This document shows, piece by piece, positions 33,709 through 41,157 of a stretch of DNA of 64,000 bases (its first letter is position 1; the number at the start of each line of letters is the position of its first letter). Below the pieces are notes generated by a model. It made no database searches, was not told the DNA's origin, and saw nothing but the letters and a program-made list of their open reading frames with translations. Origin of the DNA: Patiriisocius_A hiemis (GTDB taxonomy: Bacteria; Bacteroidota; Bacteroidia; Flavobacteriales; Flavobacteriaceae); NCBI RefSeq assembly GCF_031846325.1, contig NZ_JAVRHZ010000006.1:62001-126000 (forward strand), written 5' to 3'. The position numbers and the translations under genes are program-made.

Positions 33709-34274
33709 TATTTGGGATGTAGCAGCTTTTCTACTTTAGTAATTGCTGTTTGTAATCTATTTTTTTTTGTACCAGTTAGTAATTGATACGGTAACTTGTT
33801 TTGTATTAATTCCTTTTCAAAAATACTAAATAGAGTTGACCTATCATTAGGTCTATCTCTTAAATCATCTTTTACCCATGGCACATCAATATCTGTTAAG
33901 AAATAGAAATCATACCTGTTTGTTAAGGCTGCATTTTTTATTGCTTCTGGACAAAATCCATTATAATAATATTCGCTATATACCTTTAACTCTAGCAAAT
34001 TAGTGTCACAAAAGAGTACTTTTTTTTCTTGAATTGAAGCTTTATTCTCTGCTTCTATTTGTCCTTTTGCGATAGGCAACAAGTCATCTATTTCACAAAC
34101 TTTTTTACTTGTATCCCATTTTTCTTGAAGATACTCGCGCATATACTCTGGCACCCATGAGGAATTAAAATGCATGGATAATTCCCTAGCTAGTGTAGTT
34201 TTTCCAGTAGATTCTGGCCCAAACAATACTATCTTTATGCAATCGCTGGGTTGTTGTTTAAGTATTTTTTCCAT
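33708..34274 (-). CDS. NadR-like kinase (AAA/P-loop ATPase)
   Basis: A P-loop kinase of the NadR ribosylnicotinamide-kinase type, 188 residues from the ATG at 34274. Motifs: VLFGPESTGKTTLAREL (Walker A about 17-33), YMREYLQEKW, and the FCDTNLLELKVY aspartate region. NadR kinases phosphorylate nicotinamide riboside; related ones sit with thiamine permeases. It overlaps the PnuC-family gene by 40 bases. The frame can be read 120 bases further upstream but that part is not family-like. Substrate could be nicotinamide riboside or thiamine. Confidence 0.8.
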   Translation of the reverse strand: MEKILKQQPSDCIKIVLFGPESTGKTTLARELSMHFNSSWVPEYMREYLQEKWDTSKKVCEIDDLLPIAKGQIEAENKASIQEKKVLFCDTNLLELKVYSEYYYNGFCPEAIKNAALTNRYDFYFLTDIDVPWVKDDLRDRPNDRSTLFSIFEKELIQNKLPYQLLTGTKKNRLQTAITKVEKLLHPK

Positions 34275-34867
34275 GCGTAATATCCTGCAATTGAAATTCC
34301 AATAAACACTAGATATAATATACTGCTCAAAGTATACCCTTTGTAAAAATACAAAGGAACACTTATTATGTTTCCTGCCAAGAGATATAACCAATTTTCA
34401 ATTTTTCGCTTAGCAAGTAACCACATTCCAACAAAAAACAAGCCTGTTGTTAACGTATCTACATATGCAGTCCAAGAAGTCCATTTATCGAATGCCTCAT
34501 AAATAATATAGATAAATAGCAGTGCTCCTAGGAAAATAAAGAGTGTTGTTTTGTGCTCTTTTTTTGTGGTAGTTGTAATAGGTGTGTAAGTATCTGGAGT
34601 AACTTTTCTTGTCCAAATGTACCAACCATAAATACTCATTATAAAATAATACGCTTGTATAACCATATCACCAAGCAATTCCCATTGCCAGAGCAAATAC
34701 ACAAATATTGCCGTACTAATAATACCTGTAGGATATACCCAAACACTATTTTTCCAAGAGCACAATGCAGATACTAGTCCAAAAAAAACACCTATGGCCT
34801 CAAGCACTATTTGGTGTGTTTCATATCCTTTATACTGCCCAAAAAGAAACTCAAAAATGGGGCTCAT
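34235..34867 (-). CDS. PnuC-family vitamin transporter
   Basis: Inner-membrane permease of 210 residues with about seven helices. Family signatures: NSVWVYPTGIISTAIFVYLL near 40-59, QAYYFIMSIYGWYIW near 76-90 and WTAYVDTLTTGLFFVGMWLLA. PnuC proteins import nicotinamide riboside, PnuT thiamine. The gene lies between a NadR-like kinase and a thiamine-binding protein gene. The neighbour favours thiamine, but the kinase is the classic partner of PnuC, so specificity stays open. Confidence 0.88.
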   Translation of the reverse strand: MSPIFEFLFGQYKGYETHQIVLEAIGVFFGLVSALCSWKNSVWVYPTGIISTAIFVYLLWQWELLGDMVIQAYYFIMSIYGWYIWTRKVTPDTYTPITTTTKKEHKTTLFIFLGALLFIYIIYEAFDKWTSWTAYVDTLTTGLFFVGMWLLAKRKIENWLYLLAGNIISVPLYFYKGYTLSSILYLVFIGISIAGYYAWKKYLNNNPAIA

Positions 34868-35111
34868 AGTCGCTTCTGTCTGATTTTACAATTTTAATAT
34901 ATAGTAATCCTCTTTCCACCGCATCTAAGGCAATTTTCATTTCTTGGGTTAAAACTTTCATCACAGCATCATAGTCTCCATAAACCTGTGTACTAAGTGG
35001 ATTTTCTAAAACTGTTAATCCAGAAGCGCGCAAATTTTTAATGAAGTTAATGATGGCAGGTTCAAAATTGTCTTGTAAAGGTGTCAAGGTAAGTTCTACA
35101 GAGATATTCAT
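34851..35111 (-). CDS. Thiamine-binding protein, MTH1187/YkoF-like
   Basis: An 86-residue protein beginning MNISVELTLTPLQDN, matching the small ACT-like MTH1187/YkoF family that binds thiamine or related pyrimidines. No signal peptide, so cytoplasmic. It overlaps the PnuC-family start by 17 bases and so is coupled to it. It could bind imported thiamine or sense it. No TPP riboswitch is seen upstream of this operon. Confidence 0.75.
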   Translation of the reverse strand: MNISVELTLTPLQDNFEPAIINFIKNLRASGLTVLENPLSTQVYGDYDAVMKVLTQEMKIALDAVERGLLYIKIVKSDRSDYEPHF

Positions 35112-35201
35112 AATACTTCCTGCAAAGACAGTAATCTTTTTTAGTTATACTTTGTTTGAAATTTCAAAAATACAGTTTTGGTATTTAGAATTTGTTTATT
35201 G

Positions 35202-35903
35202 TTATTTACTTTCTAGTAGTTCTTCTTCAAACACCGTTCCCATAACTACCATATCTGCCCCAGCAATATAGGCAGCTTCTTTTCGCTCATTTGTTCTAAT
35301 CCCTCCTCCAACAATAAGTGGTAGAGTAATCTCTTTTTTTACAGCTTCAATAATGCTAGTATTTACAGGAATTTTCGCACCACTTCCTGCCTCAAGATAG
35401 ATAAGTTTTGCGCCAAGGTATTCTCCCGCCAATGCAGTATTTACAATTGCTTCAATATTGTCTTGTGGCATGGGTTGCGTTTGACTTACTCTGGCAACTG
35501 CACTCTCATTATCTCCATCTATTAAAATATATCCTGTTGGGATAACTTCGAGTGTTGATTCTTTTAGCATCCTCACAGCTTTCACTTGTTGTCCAATAAG
35601 GTATTCTGGATTTCTACCAGAGAGTAATGATAAAAACAATATGGCATCTGCCGTGTTTGTAATTTGCTCATAATTGCCTGGAAATAAAAAAACGGGAAGA
35701 TTGGTTTCCTTTTTTAAAGCCTTTACAGTTACTTCCGTTTTATTATTAGCTACTGTACTTCCTCCTACAAAAATGTGGGTAGTTTGTACTGGGATTCTAG
35801 AAAGAAAATGACTTACATTTTCTTCGTAAAACTTATCTGGATCTATTAAAATTGCTAGTAGTTTTTTTTCTGAAGTAACTATGGATTCGTAAAAACTTAT
35901 CAT
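35202..35903 (-). CDS. Geranylgeranylglyceryl phosphate synthase-like (PcrB family)
   Basis: A TIM-barrel prenyltransferase that links a polyprenyl chain to glycerol-1-phosphate; in Bacteroidota homologues form polyprenylglyceryl phosphates of unknown purpose. The 233 residues contain LAILIDPDKF, HIFVGGSTVA, FPGNYEQI, IYLEAGSGAKIPV and IVGGGIRTNERKEAAYIAGAD. Length and motifs are standard. It is six bases from the phosphopantetheinyl transferase stop. Confidence 0.93.
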   Translation of the reverse strand: MISFYESIVTSEKKLLAILIDPDKFYEENVSHFLSRIPVQTTHIFVGGSTVANNKTEVTVKALKKETNLPVFLFPGNYEQITNTADAILFLSLLSGRNPEYLIGQQVKAVRMLKESTLEVIPTGYILIDGDNESAVARVSQTQPMPQDNIEAIVNTALAGEYLGAKLIYLEAGSGAKIPVNTSIIEAVKKEITLPLIVGGGIRTNERKEAAYIAGADMVVMGTVFEEELLESK

Positions 35904-35909
35904 GCTATT

Positions 35910-36545
35910 TTATTTTTCAGAAATAAGCGCGTAACAGCATGTAAAACCTTCAAACTCTAAAAACCATACATTATAATCCTGCTCCTTTTCTTTAAAAGAA
36001 ACATTCGCTATACTTTCCATAGTTTCTAGTCTAAAGTCTTCAACATATATATGCTGTAAAAAACTTAAGCCAGGCATAGCAAAACTCTTGTATAAACTTT
36101 CTTTTGCACCCCATACCATTGTTAATTTTCGCATTACTGCATCATCATTGGCAAGGGTTCTATATTCTTCAATTGGAGTGAATTTATGTGCTATTTTTAA
36201 AATTTTAGGTCGTTGTTTTTCAATATCCACTCCAACTTCTTTATTACTAATAATTATTGCCGAGAAAATATACGAATGTGTAATGCTAATACACTTTCCG
36301 TCTTTTAAGTGTGGCTTCCCATTTTCATCATAGTACAAGTCAAAATCGGTGTAATTCTCTTCAGCAAGTAAATGGCGAACACTCATAAAACCTCTTCGGT
36401 GTAAATCGCTTTTCATTCCTTGTACACGTGTATTGCAATTTGACGTTAGCTCAATACCTGTTGAGAGTTCTTCAAAAGATTCTTCTATCTTCCAAATGAG
36501 AACTTTAGTGTGGTTATTTACTGTTATTGTTTTGTAAAGAGGCAT
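35910..36545 (-). CDS. 4'-phosphopantetheinyl transferase superfamily protein
   Basis: Transfers the phosphopantetheine arm from CoA to carrier proteins. The 211 residues include HSYIFSAIIISNKEVGVDIEK (metal-binding aspartate at 127 or so) and VWGAKESLYK near 162, the two catalytic motifs. It is the longer (Sfp-like) type rather than a short AcpS. Divergent from ahcY and upstream of the PcrB-like gene. Carrier protein partner unknown. Confidence 0.9.
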   Translation of the reverse strand: MPLYKTITVNNHTKVLIWKIEESFEELSTGIELTSNCNTRVQGMKSDLHRRGFMSVRHLLAEENYTDFDLYYDENGKPHLKDGKCISITHSYIFSAIIISNKEVGVDIEKQRPKILKIAHKFTPIEEYRTLANDDAVMRKLTMVWGAKESLYKSFAMPGLSFLQHIYVEDFRLETMESIANVSFKEKEQDYNVWFLEFEGFTCCYALISEK

Positions 36546-36566
36546 TATAAATTAGTGAATATTACG

Positions 36567-36666
36567 TACTTTTGCAGTCTGAAAATAAGGGACTTCCCTT
36601 TTCAAGATTAAAAGTAAATAATAATTAATGAGTTTCCCACTAGTTGGGAGATTAAAATACAATTTT
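36567..36666 (+). promoter_or_regulatory. ahcY promoter box and 5' leader hairpins
   Basis: TACTTTTG (36567-36574) matches the -7 box. The leader then holds two short stems: AAGGG/CCCTT (36587-36600) and TCCCA/TGGGA (36635-36649). No SAM or SAH riboswitch core was recognised. Confidence 0.4.
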
Positions 36667-37983
36667 ATGTCCGCAGAAACGACAACATACGTACCGTACA
36701 AAGTAAAAGATATATCCCTAGCAGATTGGGGTCGTAAGGAAATTGAACTTGCCGAAGCAGAAATGCCTGGATTAATGTCTTTACGTGAAGAATACAAAGA
36801 TGAGCAACCACTAAAAGGAGCTCGTATAGCAGGGTGTTTACACATGACAATACAAACTGCAGTACTTATTGAAACTTTAATTGCTCTTGGTGCAGAGGTA
36901 ACGTGGAGTTCATGTAATATCTTTTCTACACAGGATCAAGCTGCCGCTGCAATTGCTGCTGCTGGAATCCCAGTATATGCTTGGAAAGGTATGAATGAAG
37001 AAGAATTTGACTGGTGTATAGAACAAACTTTATTTTTTGGGGAAGACCGTAAACCACTTAATATGATTCTTGATGATGGAGGAGACTTAACTAATATGGT
37101 GTTTGACAAGTACCCAGAATTAGCTAAAGGAATTAAAGGCCTATCAGAAGAAACAACAACTGGAGTACACCGTTTATATGACCGTATGAAAAACGGAACA
37201 CTAGTAATGCCTGCAATTAATGTAAATGATAGTGTTACTAAATCTAAGTTTGATAACAAATACGGATGTCGTGAGAGTGCTGTAGATGCAATACGTCGTG
37301 CTACAGATGTTATGCTAGCAGGAAAACGTGTGGTTGTTTGTGGTTATGGTGATGTTGGAAAAGGAACTGCAGCCTCGTTTAGAGGAGCTGGTTCTATAGT
37401 TACTGTAACAGAGATAGATCCTATTTGTGCCTTACAAGCTGCAATGGATGGTTTTGAAGTAAAAAAGCTTGAAAATGTATTACACAAAGCAGATGTTGTA
37501 ATTACTACTACTGGAAACAAAGACATTGTAACAGGTGAGCACTTTAAGGCAATGAAAGATAAAACCATAGTGTGCAACATTGGTCATTTTGATAATGAAA
37601 TCGCTGTAGCTTGGTTAAATGATAATTATGGTGATACCAAAGTTGAGATTAAACCTCAAGTAGATAAATATACTATTGATGGTAATGATATTATTTTATT
37701 AGCTGAAGGTCGCCTAGTAAATCTTGGTTGTGCAACTGGACACCCTAGCTTTGTAATGAGTAACTCATTTACAAACCAAACCCTTGCACAGATTGAACTT
37801 TGGAACCATAGTGATAAGTATGAAAATAAAGTATATATGCTACCAAAGCATCTTGATGAAAAAGTAGCTCGTTTACATTTAGAAAAAATAGGTGTAGAGC
37901 TTACCGAACTTAAAGAGTATCAAGCAGAATATATTGGTGTTGAAGTACAAGGGCCATTTAAGCCTGAGTATTATAGATACTAA
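36667..37983 (+). CDS. ahcY: Adenosylhomocysteinase
   Basis: Hydrolyses S-adenosylhomocysteine to adenosine and homocysteine, relieving product inhibition of methyltransferases. From the ATG at 36667 the protein has 438 residues with CLHMTIQTAVLIETL, the NAD-binding GYGDVGKGTAAS segment and the C-terminal PFKPEYYRY that closes the active site. A frame-compatible ATG at 36628 would add 13 residues that do not fit the family. Single-gene unit with a terminator. Confidence 0.97.
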   Translation: MSAETTTYVPYKVKDISLADWGRKEIELAEAEMPGLMSLREEYKDEQPLKGARIAGCLHMTIQTAVLIETLIALGAEVTWSSCNIFSTQDQAAAAIAAAGIPVYAWKGMNEEEFDWCIEQTLFFGEDRKPLNMILDDGGDLTNMVFDKYPELAKGIKGLSEETTTGVHRLYDRMKNGTLVMPAINVNDSVTKSKFDNKYGCRESAVDAIRRATDVMLAGKRVVVCGYGDVGKGTAASFRGAGSIVTVTEIDPICALQAAMDGFEVKKLENVLHKADVVITTTGNKDIVTGEHFKAMKDKTIVCNIGHFDNEIAVAWLNDNYGDTKVEIKPQVDKYTIDGNDIILLAEGRLVNLGCATGHPSFVMSNSFTNQTLAQIELWNHSDKYENKVYMLPKHLDEKVARLHLEKIGVELTELKEYQAEYIGVEVQGPFKPEYYRY

Positions 37984-38010
37984 TAGAATTTAAAATTTTG
38001 AAATTTTTAT

Positions 38011-38037
38011 AACCCTTACAGCAATGTGAGGGTTTTT
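38011..38037 (+). terminator. ahcY terminator
   Basis: AACCCTTACA-(3)-TGTGAGGGTT with one G-T pair, followed by six Ts. It ends at the stop codon of the opposing gene, which it may also serve. Confidence 0.75.
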
Positions 38038-38577
38038 TATTTCGCTTTCAAATAGACCTCAATATATTCTTGTGTAGTTAAATACTCATAACGCATAGCT
38101 TTAAAATACTTTTCAATAACAACATGGTTTTTATAATTTGGATTTAAAGCATCAACTAGTTTACTATCTCTAGCTGTAAGTACAATATACCAAGTCCCTT
38201 TTCTATATTCATGAGCATCTTCTAGTACAGGAAACTCCATTTTTTTCTAAACCAGCATCAATAACCATAGGTATTAAGTTAATAGTCTTTGTTTGTTTTT
38301 CTGCTTCATAAAATGTTAGGAAATACTTCTCTTCTCCAATAGTTACAGGAACATCTCCTTCTATATCATCATAATCTACTTGAAACTTTGCATTTACGTA
38401 TTTATAAAACTCATTCGCCCTTTTTGGATCTTCAAAAATATAGGTGTATTGATTAGGTAGTTGTCTTTTAAACTTTTTGCCTTTCATTACTTTGCCATCT
38501 TTTAAATCTGGCGCTATTGCTAAAGGGATACAAGAGAAAGTAAACAAAAAACAAATGGATAGTAAGAAATAACGCAT
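38037..38577 (-). pseudogene. Lipoprotein gene split by a +1 frameshift in an A7 run
   Basis: Two frames join here. The first (ATG 38577) encodes a lipoprotein signal ending FTFSC and a soluble domain to about residue 113 (NLIPMVIDAGLEK). At 38240-38246 (minus strand A7) it moves to a short foreign tail and stops at 38209. The second frame continues from MEFPVLEDAHEYRKGTW to the stop at 38037. Removing one A makes a single 179-residue protein. This could be a real mutation, a sequencing error in a homopolymer, or slippage. Domain not recognised. Confidence 0.7.
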
Positions 38578-38618
38578 AGTTTTTTTAAAAGACTAGCTTC
38601 AAAAATAATGCCGATAAA

Positions 38619-38653
38619 AAAACCCCCTCAATTCAAAAAAATGAGGGGTTTTA
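38619..38653. terminator. Terminator after the DUF3332 gene
   Basis: AACCCC(C)TCA pairs with TGAGGGGTT (one bulge) around an 11-base loop; a T-run follows in either direction. It lies just past the stop at 38671. Confidence 0.7.
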
Positions 38654-38670
38654 AAATGTTTATAAAAGTT

Positions 38671-39255
38671 CTAGTTTCCTACTACCGTAAGTTCACTTTT
38701 AGTATAGTTAAATACATTTTGTTCTATAGTAGCAAGTCCTTCTTCTCTAGGAGTATTAGGGTTAAGTTTAAAATTTTCACCATTAGGCAAGTGATACACT
38801 ATTAAACCATCTTTTATTGAAGACAATTTTATTAACTCTCCATCTTGTTTAACAGCATTCCACGATTTTTCTGAAGGCTTGTAAACCAAATCTACACGTT
38901 CTCCTTTTCGTTCTCCATCAAGTATTACGATTTCAAAACGATTTTTTGAAGCAGTCATTTCCATTTTTGTGCCTTCGTGAACCACAATTTGAGTTTCAAA
39001 TTCACCGTCTTTCATAGCTATTGGGTTACTTCCACTCCAAAATTCAATAACATTAAAAATAATAACGTCACCTAGGAAGAATAATCCATAAACCGGAATA
39101 ATGTTTAATCCCCAAAACACAAGGTTATTTACAAACTTGCTATCACTTAAATCTTGATTCCAATCTTTAAGATTATTAAAAGCACTAAAAGAGCCTAAGC
39201 AGCTTGAACATAATAAAGAGAGGGATAGTGTACTACAAATAATTAGTTTTTTCAT
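38671..39255 (-). CDS. DUF3332 family lipoprotein
   Basis: A 194-residue lipoprotein (hydrophobic 4-15, LCSSC with the cysteine at 19). The first half has two hydrophobic segments and the signature NNLVFWGLNIIPVYGLFFLGD then FNVIEFWSGSNPI, matching DUF3332. The second half is a small beta-rich soluble domain. Function unknown; envelope location. The gene stands alone, between L27 and the frameshifted lipoprotein. Confidence 0.85.
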   Translation of the reverse strand: MKKLIICSTLSLSLLCSSCLGSFSAFNNLKDWNQDLSDSKFVNNLVFWGLNIIPVYGLFFLGDVIIFNVIEFWSGSNPIAMKDGEFETQIVVHEGTKMEMTASKNRFEIVILDGERKGERVDLVYKPSEKSWNAVKQDGELIKLSSIKDGLIVYHLPNGENFKLNPNTPREEGLATIEQNVFNYTKSELTVVGN

Positions 39256-39334
39256 TGTGAAATAGTTTTAGTTAATAACTATGAAGTTACAAAATATAGT
39301 TAGCAAAATGGGGCTCTGTTGCTTAAAAACAAAA

Positions 39335-39364
39335 AACCTCAACTGTTTCCAGTTGAGGTTTTAA
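39335..39364 (-). terminator. Terminator of the rplU-rpmA operon
   Basis: AACCTCAACT-(6)-AGTTGAGGTT is a perfect 10-bp stem; on the minus strand it is followed by a T-rich tract. It lies 26 bases beyond the rpmA stop. Confidence 0.85.
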
Positions 39365-39389
39365 TATTATATAACTGTATTACAAATGC

Positions 39390-39653
39390 TTACGCTTCTC
39401 CGTGCGGTACAATAGAAACATAAGATTTGTTATCTTTCTTTTTAGTAAACTTTACAACTCCATCTACTTTTGCGTGTAATGTGTGGTCTTTTCCTCCATA
39501 CACATTTTCACCTGGATGGTGTGTGTTACCTCTTTGTCTAACGATGATATTTCCAGCAACAGCTTCTTGACCACCAAAAATCTTAACACCAAGGCGTTTC
39601 GATTCTGATTCTCTACCGTTTTTTGAACTACCAACTCCTTTTTTATGAGCCAT
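39390..39653 (-). CDS. rpmA: 50S ribosomal protein L27
   Basis: Large-subunit protein near the peptidyl-transferase centre. The 87 residues begin AHKKGVGSSKNGRESESKRLGVK after the methionine, the standard L27 start without a long leader peptide, and continue with RQRGNTHHPGENVYGGKDHTLHA. It follows rplU in the usual order. Confidence 0.97.
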   Translation of the reverse strand: MAHKKGVGSSKNGRESESKRLGVKIFGGQEAVAGNIIVRQRGNTHHPGENVYGGKDHTLHAKVDGVVKFTKKKDNKSYVSIVPHGEA

Positions 39654-39694
39654 GTTATTTTAGGTTTATAAGGTTAAACTTTAGTGAAAAGCAA

Positions 39695-40396
39695 TTACGC
39701 TCTACCACCATCTAATTTGTCTTGTAATTCTTTAAGCTCATCCCACTTACCATCTGCAGCTAATTTTGCTTGTTGTGGCCAAGTGTCTGTTACTAAATGA
39801 GCTAATCTTGAACTTGCTTCTGTTAAAATTTCAGAAAGCTTTTCAGGTTTTGACTTTGCTACTTTTGCAAAAGTATCTATTCCTGCGTTAACCATTGCTT
39901 CCATTGCCTTTGGCCCAACACCTTCAATCTTTTTAAGATCATCTGCTTTTCCAGTTGCCTTTTTAGCAGGAGCTTTAGGAGCAGCTTTTTTAGCTGGTGC
40001 AGCTTTCTCTGCTTTTGCAGCAGGTTTTGCTTTTTCAGCTTTTGCTGGTGCAGCTTTTTTAGCAGGAGCGGCTTTCTTTGCTCCAGAGCTTACAATACTT
40101 TCTATAATAATTTCAGAAAGAGCTTGTCTGTGACCATTTTTTACACGGTATCCTTTTCTTCTCTTTTTCTTGAAAACTATTACTTTATCACCTTTAAGGT
40201 GTTTAACGACTTTTGCTCCAACTTGAGCGCCGTTTATAGCCGGGGCGCCAACAGTTACTTTGTCACCGTCGCCAATAAGAAGTACATTGTCAAAAGAGAC
40301 CTTTTTTCCTTCTTCTGTAGCTAAACGATTTACAAAGACTTTTTGGTCTTTTGCAACTTTAAATTGCTGCCCTGCTATCTCTACAATTGCGTACAT
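39695..40396 (-). CDS. rplU: 50S ribosomal protein L21 with C-terminal helix-hairpin-helix extension
   Basis: The first 103 or so residues are a normal L21 (MYAIVEIAGQQFKVAKDQ, KGYRVKNGHRQ). Then follow a lysine/alanine/proline-rich linker (about 107-150) and a helix-hairpin-helix-like domain (152-205, KKIEGVGPKAMEAMVNAGI), ending in a helix. The full length of 233 residues is over twice the usual L21. Similar extensions occur in other Bacteroidota as I recall. The tail may bind nucleic acid or another ribosomal part. First gene of the rplU-rpmA operon. Confidence 0.95.
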   Translation of the reverse strand: MYAIVEIAGQQFKVAKDQKVFVNRLATEEGKKVSFDNVLLIGDGDKVTVGAPAINGAQVGAKVVKHLKGDKVIVFKKKRRKGYRVKNGHRQALSEIIIESIVSSGAKKAAPAKKAAPAKAEKAKPAAKAEKAAPAKKAAPKAPAKKATGKADDLKKIEGVGPKAMEAMVNAGIDTFAKVAKSKPEKLSEILTEASSRLAHLVTDTWPQQAKLAADGKWDELKELQDKLDGGRA

Positions 40397-40423
40397 AGCG
40401 TAACGTTTAATATTAGTTAATTT

Positions 40424-40455
40424 AAAAATAAAACCCGCTTCATTTTAAAGCGGGT
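40424..40455 (-). terminator. Hairpin overlapping the rplU transcript start
   Basis: On the minus strand ACCCGCTT-(7)-AAGCGGGT is followed by TTTTATTTTT. It can terminate the upstream DUF4199 transcript. It begins right at the predicted rplU start, so it overlaps the promoter or leader of rplU. Confidence 0.7.
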
Positions 40456-40456
40456 G

Positions 40457-40487
40457 CAAATATAATTTTAAAAACCGAATTTACAAA
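40457..40487 (-). promoter_or_regulatory. rplU-rpmA promoter
   Basis: TTTG (40484-40487), 19 bases, then TATATTTG (40457-40464) on the minus strand fits both Bacteroidota boxes at good spacing. Confidence 0.6.
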
Positions 40488-40511
40488 GTCTTTATTGCCT
40501 AAATATGAGCG

Positions 40512-40955
40512 CTATTGCTTCTGATTTGTGTTCCATGATTCTTTCAGCAATTGCATAAATGATAAAGTTAATACTAAAGAGGTGGAGATTCCCATAATTG
40601 CTAGGGTTATTAGCATTATAAGCGATCCTTTATTATAATCTAGTCCATAAGAATCTAATATAGCTCCAGAGAACTCTTTGTCAATCATATATACATAAAC
40701 AGCCATAAATGCTGTGAAAATTATAGTTGCAAATACTCCTGTGAAAAACCCTACTTGAAACCCGTTTTGATATTTAAATTCAGATTGATTTGATTTAAAG
40801 TTTTTCATAGCCATCAAAATTCCAAAACCAAAAATAACAGCATTTACAGCACTAAATACTGGATATTGATGCAGTCCTATTAGTTTTGAAATTAAAAAAT
40901 ATGCAATAAGTACGATGCTTATTATAACTCCGTAGCGTATAATTACTTTGTTCAT
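40512..40955 (-). CDS. DUF4199 membrane protein
   Basis: A 147-residue protein with four membrane helices (about 8-25, 33-50, 72-94, 115-137), matching DUF4199, a Bacteroidota family of unknown function. The ATG at 40955 (MNKVIIRYG) is preferred; another in-frame ATG 27 bases upstream would add a polar stretch with no support. Divergent from the M16 peptidase genes. Confidence 0.82.
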   Translation of the reverse strand: MNKVIIRYGVIISIVLIAYFLISKLIGLHQYPVFSAVNAVIFGFGILMAMKNFKSNQSEFKYQNGFQVGFFTGVFATIIFTAFMAVYVYMIDKEFSGAILDSYGLDYNKGSLIMLITLAIMGISTSLVLTLSFMQLLKESWNTNQKQ

Positions 40956-41042
40956 TGTTGTTTCTTGTTGGTTACACCACAATTTACGAAATCACAGAAA
41001 TAGTTATTCCAAAAATATTGTTAAGCTTTAAAATTAGCAGGT

Positions 41043-41050
41043 TAGCTTTG
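41043..41050 (+). promoter_or_regulatory. -7 box before the M16 peptidase pair
   Basis: TAGCTTTG at 41043-41050 fits TAnnTTTG; a TTG lies 22 bases upstream. It predicts a leader of about 100 bases before the ATG at 41158. Confidence 0.4.
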
Positions 41051-41157
41051 CAAACCAGCGTTAAATGTGGTATTTTAAATTTTTCAGGAAAAAGTTAATA
41101 AATAAAGTAACATATTACATCACAATGCTACTAACACTCAAAACAAAAGTTATTAAT

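Noticed and set aside
34275..34394. N-terminal extension of the NadR-like kinase
   Set aside because: It would lie wholly inside the PnuC-family gene and is not family-like; the ATG at 34274 places the P-loop at the usual distance.
36546..36666. Possible SAM or SAH riboswitch before ahcY
   Set aside because: Only two short stems are present; none of the conserved core sequences of SAM or SAH riboswitches was found.
41065..41157. N-terminal extension of the first M16 peptidase
   Set aside because: It would hide a good signal peptide that starts at 41158.
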